From contig NZ_JBLGTV010000027.1 in NCBI RefSeq assembly GCF_047468865.1, positions 1 through 9,905 of the forward strand: a DNA stretch of 9,905 nt, given 5' to 3'. Below are positions 1 to 7,174 of this stretch, one piece after another. How positions within the stretch are numbered: the stretch's first letter is position 1; every line of letters starts with the position of its first letter. This DNA is from Castellaniella hirudinis_A (lineage in GTDB: Bacteria; Pseudomonadota; Gammaproteobacteria; Burkholderiales; Burkholderiaceae_B). The translations under genes were made by a program, and so were the position numbers. The notes beneath the pieces are model-generated. The model ran no database searches, had not been told where the DNA came from, and saw nothing but the letters and a program-made list of their open reading frames with translations.

Positions 1-98
1 AGGGCCAGGGCCTGCGGGAAGTACAGTTCCAGCGCCAGCTTCCAGGGGCTGTCGTGGTCGTCGGCAGTGGAAGGGTGCGGGGGCGGGCGTTTGGACAT
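1..98 (-). CDS. N-terminus of a probable Rpn-family PD-(D/E)XK nuclease / putative transposase, cut by the window edge
   Basis: Only the first 32 codons are inside the window; the gene runs off the left edge. The translated start contains the stretch HDSPWKLALELYFPQALAL at about residues 15-33. From memory, this DSPWK-x-ALE-x-YFP pattern is characteristic of the N-terminus of Rpn-like 'recombination-promoting nuclease/putative transposase' and related cytosolic proteins with a PD-(D/E)XK nuclease fold. The catalytic residues would lie further downstream, so they cannot be checked. An alternative in-frame ATG lies three codons upstream, at 107; neither start has a clear Shine-Dalgarno sequence. 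It points the same way as the jet operon and follows jetD after about 240 non-coding bases, so it probably has its own promoter or is read by weak read-through. The family call rests on a short motif and is moderate. Confidence 0.6.
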   Translation of the reverse strand, partial: MSKRPPPHPSTADDHDSPWKLALELYFPQALA

Positions 99-250
99 GA
101 CGGGCATCCGGGGGCGTGGATGCCTCATTATTCCGGGGATCATCCGGCCCTGGGGTGCAGGGGGACAGAAAGGGCATGCCCGAACCGTGGCAAGGCAACG
201 GCGATCCATGGCAAGGCGAAGGCCGGGTAAAGGCCAGGCGGAGACAAGGC

Positions 251-271
251 AAAAGGGACACGGGTGCCGTG
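251..271 (-). terminator. Weak candidate terminator downstream of jetD
   Basis: On the minus strand, about 70 bases after the jetD stop, a 5-bp stem (CACGG/CCGTG, plus-strand 259-263 with 267-271) with a 3-base loop is followed by TCCCTTTT. The stem is short and the T tract is interrupted, so this is only a candidate for the end of the jet transcript. The rest of 99-340 shows no gene. It carries a 9-base direct repeat (TGGCAAGGC at 188-196 and 209-217) of unknown meaning. Confidence 0.25.
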
Positions 272-340
272 GCCGGTGTTTTATTTCCTTCCAGGCGGTG
301 GAAGCGATGCCGGGGACGTTTCCTTTCGTGCCGAAACGCT

Positions 341-1618
341 TCAGTTGCCGCGATAATACGCGTGCTTCGCGCAGGCGCTCAGGTCGGCCAGCAGGACTGA
401 TGCCACGGCTTCTTCCGCGATTTTCAGGCCGTGGTGCCGCATTTGATCCGCCAGGTCGGCATCCCAGCGGGCCTGGACGATTTGTTCGCCCAGATCCGCC
501 GGGCGGCTTGGGGCCTGGCGCACCGCCGCTTCATAGTCGCTGCCGCGCATGCGCCAGGCTTGGGCCGGCCAGCGCGCCAGAATGTGGTTGGCGATCCGCA
601 GCCCGGGCCAGTCGAAGTCGCCGTGGTAGTGCAGGCGGGCGCCGGCGGCCGATAGCTGATCCAGCAGCGTGCGTTGCGCGGCGGCCGGCATGCCGTCGGT
701 GCAGGCCAGCGGGGGGCATGCCGGGCCCAGTTCGCTGGCGGCGATGGCCAGCAGATTCGGGTTCTCGCAGAGGAATACCGGCTGCTGCGCCACCTGCCAT
801 GCGGGGGGCCGGCGCAGCAGTTGGCGCAATGAAAGATACGCGGGTTCGCCGGGAATCCAGGTTCGGCAGGCGGCATCCCGCACCGGCAGATTCAGGAACA
901 GGGCGGGGCGGGCCAGTTCGTTGACCAGCACGCCTGCGCGCGCCCAGATGTCCCGATCCCGATCCCGTTCCCGATCATCCGGCGCATCGGCCGCGGGCCA
1001 CGCCGCCAGGATGATGCGGGCGACCGGCTGGCCTGTATCCAGGCTGTGGGCATCGCCCAGCGTCTGGGCCGCCAGTTGCGCGCGGGGCATGCCTTTGGCG
1101 GGCAGGCACCGCATGACGGCATGCGCCCGCCGCAGCAGATCCTGTGCCTGCGGGATGCTGGACTGGCTCAGGCGCTTGACCAGGGTCAGGGCGCCCGGGG
1201 TGCGCAGCCAGGCCAGCAGTCTGGGATCGAGCGTGGCCTCGGGGGCTGTGGGCGGCCCGATCCGCCCGGTCGACAGTTGATCCCAGGCCCGCTGGCTGGC
1301 TTGCCGCAGCGCCATCCGGTCGGCGATCGGGCCGTCCAGCCGCGCCAGCGCATCGCGCAGAGAATCGCAGATGCCGGCCTGCCGCAAGGCGGCATCAATT
1401 CGGGCCAGGTCGATCCGCAAGGATCCGGCGGCGCGGACGGGTCGTCCCATCAGCTCGGCCAGCCGCTCTTGTTCCAGCGCTGTCAGCCCGCTCAGTTGCA
1501 GAGTGGGCGGCGCGTGTCCGGCTGGATGGCGTTCGTAGTGGCGGCGCAGCCGCTGACGCAGCCTGGCCAGCGCCGGGCCGCCCAGCAGGCGTGACAGACG
1601 TTCATCCGGTGCCGTCAT
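341..1618 (-). CDS. jetD: JetD, TOPRIM-domain nuclease subunit of type I Wadjet (TIGR02679 family)
   Basis: The 425-residue protein is the DNA-cleaving subunit of Wadjet: with JetABC loaded on a small circular DNA, JetD cuts the plasmid. The C-terminal half carries the TOPRIM signature: a glutamate in FLCENPNLLAIAASE (E285) and the metal-binding DxD in YHGDFDWPGLRIAN (D334, D336), all intact. The N-terminal part (about 1-270) is the helical arm region that in this family mediates dimerisation and DNA contact. I chose the ATG at 1618, which overlaps the jetC end by 17 bases and gives the family's usual length. The reading frame stays open back to 1831, but that would overlap the JetC C-terminus by more than 200 bases. 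There is no strong Shine-Dalgarno, so translation is probably coupled to jetC. A charged DRERDRDRD stretch near residues 215-223 is encoded by a hexanucleotide tandem repeat. Identity is confident; the exact start is less so. Confidence 0.92.
   Translation of the reverse strand: MTAPDERLSRLLGGPALARLRQRLRRHYERHPAGHAPPTLQLSGLTALEQERLAELMGRPVRAAGSLRIDLARIDAALRQAGICDSLRDALARLDGPIADRMALRQASQRAWDQLSTGRIGPPTAPEATLDPRLLAWLRTPGALTLVKRLSQSSIPQAQDLLRRAHAVMRCLPAKGMPRAQLAAQTLGDAHSLDTGQPVARIILAAWPAADAPDDRERDRDRDIWARAGVLVNELARPALFLNLPVRDAACRTWIPGEPAYLSLRQLLRRPPAWQVAQQPVFLCENPNLLAIAASELGPACPPLACTDGMPAAAQRTLLDQLSAAGARLHYHGDFDWPGLRIANHILARWPAQAWRMRGSDYEAAVRQAPSRPADLGEQIVQARWDADLADQMRHHGLKIAEEAVASVLLADLSACAKHAYYRGN
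952..975. repeat. Hexanucleotide tandem repeat inside jetD (CCCGAT x4, one imperfect unit)
   Basis: Four consecutive 6-base units are seen: CCCGAT, CCCGAT, CCCGTT, CCCGAT. On the coding strand they encode the alternating acidic/basic run DRERDRDRD in JetD, ahead of the TOPRIM core. Because the unit is two codons long, gain or loss of units would change the linker length without breaking the frame. Confidence 0.8.
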
Positions 1619-4600
1619 GGTGCGAGACATCCGGGGTTGCCGCCGGCACAGGGGTTTCCAGCGCGGGCGGGAACCGGCGGTTAGGGTCGACCTCCCGGCG
1701 GCGGGTGCGGCCATCCCAGGCCCAGCGCGAGACATGGACGGCGTCAATCTCCTCGTGGCGTTGCAACTGGGCAATCGCCACGCCGGGCAGTTCGGCCGAG
1801 CAGGCCCATTCCCGTTCGCTGGTGATGACAAAATCCAGATCGAATTCGCGGATCAGCGCCCAGCAGTGCGCCCGGGCGTCGTCGTCGATGCCGGCGAACA
1901 CTTCGTCGAGCAGAACCAGGCGTGGTGCCAAGGGGCTTTGGGCATAGAAGCTGGAAACGGCCGCAAACAGGGGGACGGTCAGGCCCAGTGCGCGTTCGCC
2001 GCTGGATGCGGGCCCTGAAAGCGGCTGCCATCTGCCATTCCAGCGCTCGACGCGAAACCGATGCCAGTGGCGATAGTCCAAGGCGCGGCTCAGTTGTTCC
2101 AGCAGTCCCGCGCCCAGTGCCATATCATTGCGGCTGCGCTCGGCGTCTATCCGTTGCTGCAGCATTTCCCCGACCACGCGGCGATCCTCCGCCGTCCATA
2201 AGTCCGTGCTGGTGTTCAGCAGCTGGCGGCGGGCCGCCGCCAGGCCCACGGGGGCGCCGTCCGCCCCTTCCGGCAAAGGTTCCCAACGCAGGCGAAAGCG
2301 CACGCCGGTTGTGGTGGGGCGCTGGTGCAGTTCCTGGTTGATGGCTTGTATCTGGCGCTCCGCATCGCGCAGGCGTCGCTGGATGGTGCTGGATATCTCC
2401 GTTTGCAAGTGGGTTTCCAGGACTTTGCGTTCGTGGGCGTTCAGCAGTTCTTGACGCTGTGCGATTTCCGACTTCAGGTGGGCTTCAAGCTGGTCGGGCT
2501 GCTCCGGGCGATTGCGATAAATAATATGAACCACCAGGCCAAAGTCGCTGGTCTCGGCCTGCGCCTGATGATTGAGGGCGGTCAGCGCACGCCCCAGATC
2601 GGTGTAGTCGCGCGAAATATCGGCCTGGATTTTGGCCCATGCCGGGTCGTCGTCCGGGATGTCGCGCAGGGATTGCTCGCAGCGCCGGGCCAGGGTCAGG
2701 GTCGCGTCGAGCGACCAGGCGTCCTGTTGAGGCAGTGCCTGGTCGGGCAGGGCGGCGGCTAGCAGGCCTGTCCTGGCAAAGCCCCGCAGCATGTCGACGG
2801 TGTGTTGGCGGTGCTGGCTGCAGTGTTCCAAATGGCCGGCCGCCGCCTCGGTCTGTTGTTCCGCCCGTGCGCGGGTTTCCACCGCCTGTTGCAGGGTGAC
2901 GCCGGACTGCCTGAGATGCTGTTCCGCCTGGTGCGTGGCGTCGGCGGCCTCGCGCAGCCGCCGCTGCAGTTCGCGAACCTGGATACCGATGCTGGCTTGC
3001 AGCGTTTCCAGGTGAACCTGCGCTTGTTGGGCCAAGGATTCGGATTCGGCCGCGTACTCCCGCGCTTCGGCGCTGTCGGCCGCCGCCTGCGCGGCGCGCC
3101 GGGCCTGCTGTTGCCATTCGCCGTCCGCCTGCCGGCGGGCGTGCCATCCGGCCAGCAGCGGCGCCACCAGGTCGGCGAAGTCGCGCAGGTGACGGGCGAC
3201 GTCCTGCAAAGCGGGTTCATTGTCGGGCAGGCGCAGGTCGTGGGCATCTTGTTGCAGGCTCAGGCGGGTCTGCGCTAGGGCATCGTCCGCTTGCTGCCGC
3301 TGCTGTGCGGCTTGGCGCAGGCGTTCCTGGGCCGCTGCGTATTCCCGGGCGCTGGCGGCCGCCTGGATGTGGGCGGCGCGCAGGGCCTCGTCCGACGGGG
3401 CGGTTTGCCATTCGTGGGCGGCCTGCCGCTGGTCTTGTTGGCACTGCGCGGCTTGCTGTGCCAGCGCGTCCAGGCGGTCGGCCAGTTCGTCCAGCCACGC
3501 GCCCAGTTGTCGTAGCCGCCGTTGGCGGGCGGCTGTGCGGGCCGCGTGACCGATGTGCTCGGCGCTGGGCTTTTGCCAGAATCCAGTCAGCGGCCCCAGA
3601 CGAAACCGGCCGCCGGGGGACACCCAGGCTTCGGCCGCCGGATCGTCTTGCGGGCCGCAGGCAATGCCCGACAGCAGTGCCGGCATATGCCGGGCCGCCT
3701 GGCGGGTGGCCTCATCGGGCGGCAAATCGTCCGGGCCGGCGGGAATCAGCCAATCGCTCAGGGGCGGTGTCCGGGCCGGGCGGGCCTGCCACCAGGCGTC
3801 GTGATCCATTGGGGCACCTTGGGCATCTTGCAGCGTGCCGTCCGGGCCGACCCAGGCATCCAGCAGTCCGGCCGCCTGCAGGGCGGCTTCCAGGCCCGCG
3901 CATTGCGCGGCGGCAAGACCCGGGCGAAAATCCACCAGTTGCCAGAATGGCGCTCCCGGCCGCGTGCTGCGTTTGGCTGTTGCCTGCCAGGCGGGCCGTG
4001 CAGGGGTTGGGTCGGAGCCGGTTTCCAACGCCGTGCGCTCGGCCTGCAGATCGGTTTGTTCCTGCTGCAGGGCCAGTTGTTGCGTGCGCAGATGCGCCTG
4101 ATGTCGCGCCAGCCGCTGGCTGGCGGCCTGTTGCGCCTGCAGCAGCGCCTGCCGCGCCGGGTTGTCTCCCTGCAGCGAGAGCGTCCAGGCTTCCAGCGAT
4201 TGGATGACGAGGTCGCTGTCCGCGATCCGCAGCTGCCGCAGGTCGTCCAGATGCTGTTGCCAGTCTTGCAGCAGTTGGCGGCCGGTCGCTTCCGCCTGAG
4301 CATCCGCGTGTTCCCGCCGGTCGGCCGCCTCCCGCTGTTCATCCCGGCGCTGATCATGGTGGCGGCCGGCATCCCGCAGGCGCGTGACCGCCTGGGCGAC
4401 CGCCTGGCAGCGCTGCTGGATCGCCTGGATTTGATCCTGGCGCAGATCGCGGGCGCGCAGCAGCTCCTCGCGCGCGGATTCCAGAAGACGGGCGTCCGGC
4501 CCGGCGTCGTTGGCACCCGCCAGCGGGCTGTCGCGGTACACGGCCAGCAGGCCCGCCGGCTCGGCGGCGCGATCGGCCCGCGTGCGCAGATCGGCCAGGG

Positions 4601-5879
4601 CTTGGTTCGCCTGTTCCAGTTGGTCTTTCCGGCCTTGGGCCGCCGCTTGTTCCTGCGCCGATTGGTTCTGTCGTGCGCGCGCTTGTTCCTGGGCGCGGTG
4701 GGCGTCCTTCAGACGAAGGGCGGCCTGTTGGCTGGCCTGGTTCAAGGTGTGGGCGTCGGCCATGGCAGGGTCGGATCGCAGGGTGTCCAGGCGGGTGCGG
4801 CAGGCGGTCAACTGGGTGTCCGCCTGCCGCTGATCCGCGCTTGCCCGGGTTTCCGCGGCTTGCGCGGTCTGCAGTGCCTGTCGCTGTTCGTTCAGGGCGC
4901 GGCTGGCGTTGTCGAACTGGGTCTGGGCTTGGCGTATCTGCCGGGCCTGCCGCCGCAGTTGCGTGGCCGCGTAGCGTTGGTAGCGGTGGCTGAACTGGCT
5001 GACGATCTGTTCCAGGGCGCTGTATTCCCGCAGTTCGCGCCGGTATTCTTCCAGTTGCGTCAGGGCTTGGGCCACATCGATCAGCAATTCCTGCGGCATG
5101 GGCGGCAAGGCTTCCGTCAACGCCAGCGAAAGACTGGATTCGTCCGGTTTGCGGGACAGTTGCGGCTGGCGCAGCTGCACCAGCGTGTCCATCAGGGCTG
5201 CGTAGCGGACCTGCCCCAGTTGGAACAAATGCTCGTCGACCATGCGCCGGTAGTCGCGGGCTGATCGGAACAACTGGCCCCCCTGCGCCTGCAGGGCCGT
5301 ATCCAGCCGGTCGCGGGTCAGGACGGTGCGCTTGGGGTTCATCAGCCACAGATCGCGGTTCAGGCGCGCCTCGGGCAGCACGAAATACCAGGAGTCCACA
5401 TGGCTGCGCGCCGCCACCGCCGACATGCCGCAGCCCAGGGTCAGGTATCGGGCCTGGCCATCGGCATCCAGACGGCCGAATTCCACCCAGCTGTAGCCCA
5501 TGCGCCGTTCATGCTGGTCCAGCAGGAGGTTCCAGGCCATTTTCTTCGTGTTGTCGCCATCCGGTTCGATGCGCGATGGCCGGATTTGCGCGTCGAACAG
5601 AAACGGCAGGGTCAGGGACAGCACCTTGGATTTGCCCGTGCCATTGTTGCCGCGCAACAGCAGATGACCGTCGCGGAAGTGGAATTCTTCGCTGTCGTAA
5701 TGAAAAAGGTTGATCAGCCCCAGCCGCAGCGGTTGCCAGCGTGACAAATGCGGCTGCGGCAAGTCCGGCTGCGGCATGTGGGTTTGTTGCGGCATGCTGT
5801 GTGGCGGCTGCTGCGGCGCCGCCGAGTCCTGGATCGGGTCTGCGGCCGGGGCTGGTGCGGGAAGCGGTTGTTGCGTCAT
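1602..5879 (-). CDS. jetC: JetC, SMC/MukB-like ATPase of type I Wadjet (TIGR02680 family)
   Basis: The 1425-residue ATPase is the motor of the Wadjet complex. Two JetC chains with JetA and JetB form a condensin-like machine that extrudes DNA and senses small circles. Walker A is GNNGTGKS at residues 77-84. Very long Gln/Ala/Arg-rich helical stretches (about 300-630 and 775-1150) are the two halves of an antiparallel coiled coil. A globular section at about 635-775, rich in W, G and P (for example FWQLVDFRPG near 645-655), is the hinge-like tip. The C-terminal head has the ABC signature-like GPASSGERAL (S1293-G1294-E1295) and Walker B LVLLDE (D1325, E1326) followed by VFAGIDDD. The start is fixed by the ATGA overlap with the jetB stop. 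Before the head begins at about residue 46 there is a Pro/Gln-rich, low-complexity leader of about 45 residues that is probably disordered. No frameshift or missing catalytic residue was seen. Confidence 0.96.
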   Translation of the reverse strand: MTQQPLPAPAPAADPIQDSAAPQQPPHSMPQQTHMPQPDLPQPHLSRWQPLRLGLINLFHYDSEEFHFRDGHLLLRGNNGTGKSKVLSLTLPFLFDAQIRPSRIEPDGDNTKKMAWNLLLDQHERRMGYSWVEFGRLDADGQARYLTLGCGMSAVAARSHVDSWYFVLPEARLNRDLWLMNPKRTVLTRDRLDTALQAQGGQLFRSARDYRRMVDEHLFQLGQVRYAALMDTLVQLRQPQLSRKPDESSLSLALTEALPPMPQELLIDVAQALTQLEEYRRELREYSALEQIVSQFSHRYQRYAATQLRRQARQIRQAQTQFDNASRALNEQRQALQTAQAAETRASADQRQADTQLTACRTRLDTLRSDPAMADAHTLNQASQQAALRLKDAHRAQEQARARQNQSAQEQAAAQGRKDQLEQANQALADLRTRADRAAEPAGLLAVYRDSPLAGANDAGPDARLLESAREELLRARDLRQDQIQAIQQRCQAVAQAVTRLRDAGRHHDQRRDEQREAADRREHADAQAEATGRQLLQDWQQHLDDLRQLRIADSDLVIQSLEAWTLSLQGDNPARQALLQAQQAASQRLARHQAHLRTQQLALQQEQTDLQAERTALETGSDPTPARPAWQATAKRSTRPGAPFWQLVDFRPGLAAAQCAGLEAALQAAGLLDAWVGPDGTLQDAQGAPMDHDAWWQARPARTPPLSDWLIPAGPDDLPPDEATRQAARHMPALLSGIACGPQDDPAAEAWVSPGGRFRLGPLTGFWQKPSAEHIGHAARTAARQRRLRQLGAWLDELADRLDALAQQAAQCQQDQRQAAHEWQTAPSDEALRAAHIQAAASAREYAAAQERLRQAAQQRQQADDALAQTRLSLQQDAHDLRLPDNEPALQDVARHLRDFADLVAPLLAGWHARRQADGEWQQQARRAAQAAADSAEAREYAAESESLAQQAQVHLETLQASIGIQVRELQRRLREAADATHQAEQHLRQSGVTLQQAVETRARAEQQTEAAAGHLEHCSQHRQHTVDMLRGFARTGLLAAALPDQALPQQDAWSLDATLTLARRCEQSLRDIPDDDPAWAKIQADISRDYTDLGRALTALNHQAQAETSDFGLVVHIIYRNRPEQPDQLEAHLKSEIAQRQELLNAHERKVLETHLQTEISSTIQRRLRDAERQIQAINQELHQRPTTTGVRFRLRWEPLPEGADGAPVGLAAARRQLLNTSTDLWTAEDRRVVGEMLQQRIDAERSRNDMALGAGLLEQLSRALDYRHWHRFRVERWNGRWQPLSGPASSGERALGLTVPLFAAVSSFYAQSPLAPRLVLLDEVFAGIDDDARAHCWALIREFDLDFVITSEREWACSAELPGVAIAQLQRHEEIDAVHVSRWAWDGRTRRREVDPNRRFPPALETPVPAATPDVSHHDGTG

Positions 5880-7174
5880 GAAAACAGGCCCCCTTGGGCG
5901 GGCGGGGGCGGGGCGCGTCGGGTTTTATGGGCGCCGGCGGCACGCACCTCGGCGTCCGCCAGGGCGAAGCGGGCGAGCGCGGGCAGAGGACGAATGGTCT
6001 CGCCATCGCGGGTCAGGAGCTGCAAGGCTTGCAGGCGCGACAGAGCCAGGGCCGCCAGGTCGTGTTCAGACCCCGCCTGGCGGGCGGATTTGCGCCAGTA
6101 TCGGCCAAAGGTTTCGCGGACTTGCGCCAAGTGGCGGGCCACCGCCTGTTCTGTGACGGTGACATGATGGCGGCCGCGGCTTGCGTTGCCCGGCCGGATC
6201 GTCGCCCGCGCCAGGAATTCGGCGACCAGCAGCGTGACGTGGGCTTCCGTGCCTTCGGCGGGCATGGCGACGTCGCTCAGGTCGCCGTCGATGTCGACCA
6301 TGGCCAGGCCCTCGGCCCGTTGTTCCGCCTGCAGGCCGGTGGCTTCGCCCAGGCGGTTGGCCATGGCGCCCCGCTGGTTGACGAAGTAGGCCAGCAGATC
6401 CGGCGCCAATTGATCCAGATAGACGACGGGGTCGTCCAGCAGGCGGCGCGTCAGGTGGTGGCGCAGGGCGGTGCGTTGGCCTTCCGGGCTGTCTGGAATA
6501 TATTCCTGGGTCAGGGCGATCAGGCGTTCGGACAAGGTCGCGGGGGCCTGATCCGCCCGCCATGTCGACGGCCCCCGAACCGCCGCCAGGACGCCCGCCA
6601 GCGCCCGGCGGTGGATGTCGTACAGCGCGTCGTTGTTTTCCCCGGGCGCTTCGCGGCCGGATCGGATGAAGCCTTCTTCGTCGCCGGCCACCCGCTGCAG
6701 CACGCCCAAGTCCAGCAGATAGCGGCAGACCGCGACCAGTTCGCGGCGCTCGTGCACGGCTTCCAGTGTGAATTGGAATCCGCGATCGGACAGGGCCGGG
6801 TCGGCCGCCTGCGTCAATAGCCGGGTTCCCAGCGTTTGCAAGGTGATCTGCGGATCCGCGCGTTCCAGCACCGCGCACACCAGGCAGAGCAGCACGTAGC
6901 GGCGGCGGTCGAAGCCGGGCAGCCCGCGGCTGGCATCCTGCAGGTCGGCCGGCCGTTTGTACAGCCGCGCGCAGTCGCGTTCGATGTGGAGAGGCCAGCC
7001 GGCTTCGCGGGCGAACCAGCCGCGCAGATTGTCCGCGTGCCGCAGCACCGCCGGAAAAAGCGCGTGATCCGGCAACATCAGCGGATCCATCAGCAGGGCG
7101 CGCAGGGCCTGGATGCGCTCGCTGTCTTGGTAGCGGACTTGTTGCTGCCGGATGCTGCGGCTGTCGCGTTTCAT
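5876..7174 (-). CDS. jetB: JetB, MukE-like subunit of type I Wadjet (TIGR02678 / DUF2398)
   Basis: This 432-residue protein corresponds to the kite/MukE-like winged-helix subunit that binds the JetA kleisin and bridges to the JetC heads. Family-typical blocks are visible: ARLYKRP at residues 69-75 and GLPGFDRRRYVLLCL starting at 84, running into an AVLERADPQITL segment ending at 112. It has no enzymatic motif, as expected. The C-terminus ends in a proline-rich tail (RRAPPPPAQGGLFS). Its ATG overlaps the jetA TGA as ATGA, and its own TGA overlaps the jetC ATG in the same way, so translation is probably coupled along the operon. Length is normal for the family. Confidence 0.93.
   Translation of the reverse strand: MKRDSRSIRQQQVRYQDSERIQALRALLMDPLMLPDHALFPAVLRHADNLRGWFAREAGWPLHIERDCARLYKRPADLQDASRGLPGFDRRRYVLLCLVCAVLERADPQITLQTLGTRLLTQAADPALSDRGFQFTLEAVHERRELVAVCRYLLDLGVLQRVAGDEEGFIRSGREAPGENNDALYDIHRRALAGVLAAVRGPSTWRADQAPATLSERLIALTQEYIPDSPEGQRTALRHHLTRRLLDDPVVYLDQLAPDLLAYFVNQRGAMANRLGEATGLQAEQRAEGLAMVDIDGDLSDVAMPAEGTEAHVTLLVAEFLARATIRPGNASRGRHHVTVTEQAVARHLAQVRETFGRYWRKSARQAGSEHDLAALALSRLQALQLLTRDGETIRPLPALARFALADAEVRAAGAHKTRRAPPPPAQGGLFS

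Noticed and set aside
67..924. 285-codon plus-strand frame covering the left end
   Set aside because: It is mostly antisense to jetD and composed of R/G/P-rich GC-bias translation, with no ribosome site or domain.
1619..1831. Longer jetD start at 1831 (71 extra codons)
   Set aside because: It would overlap the JetC C-terminus by about 230 bases and add a Pro/Arg/Gly-rich stretch not expected in the family. The ATG at 1618 gives the usual length and a short overlap.
3522..5264. 580-codon open frame on the plus strand, antisense to jetC
   Set aside because: It lies entirely within jetC, which has clear SMC family motifs. The antisense translation is an R/G/L-rich product of GC-biased codons with no recognisable domain.
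5894..6820. 308-codon plus-strand frame opposite jetB
   Set aside because: It is antisense to a well-supported DUF2398 gene, with no domain-like sequence.
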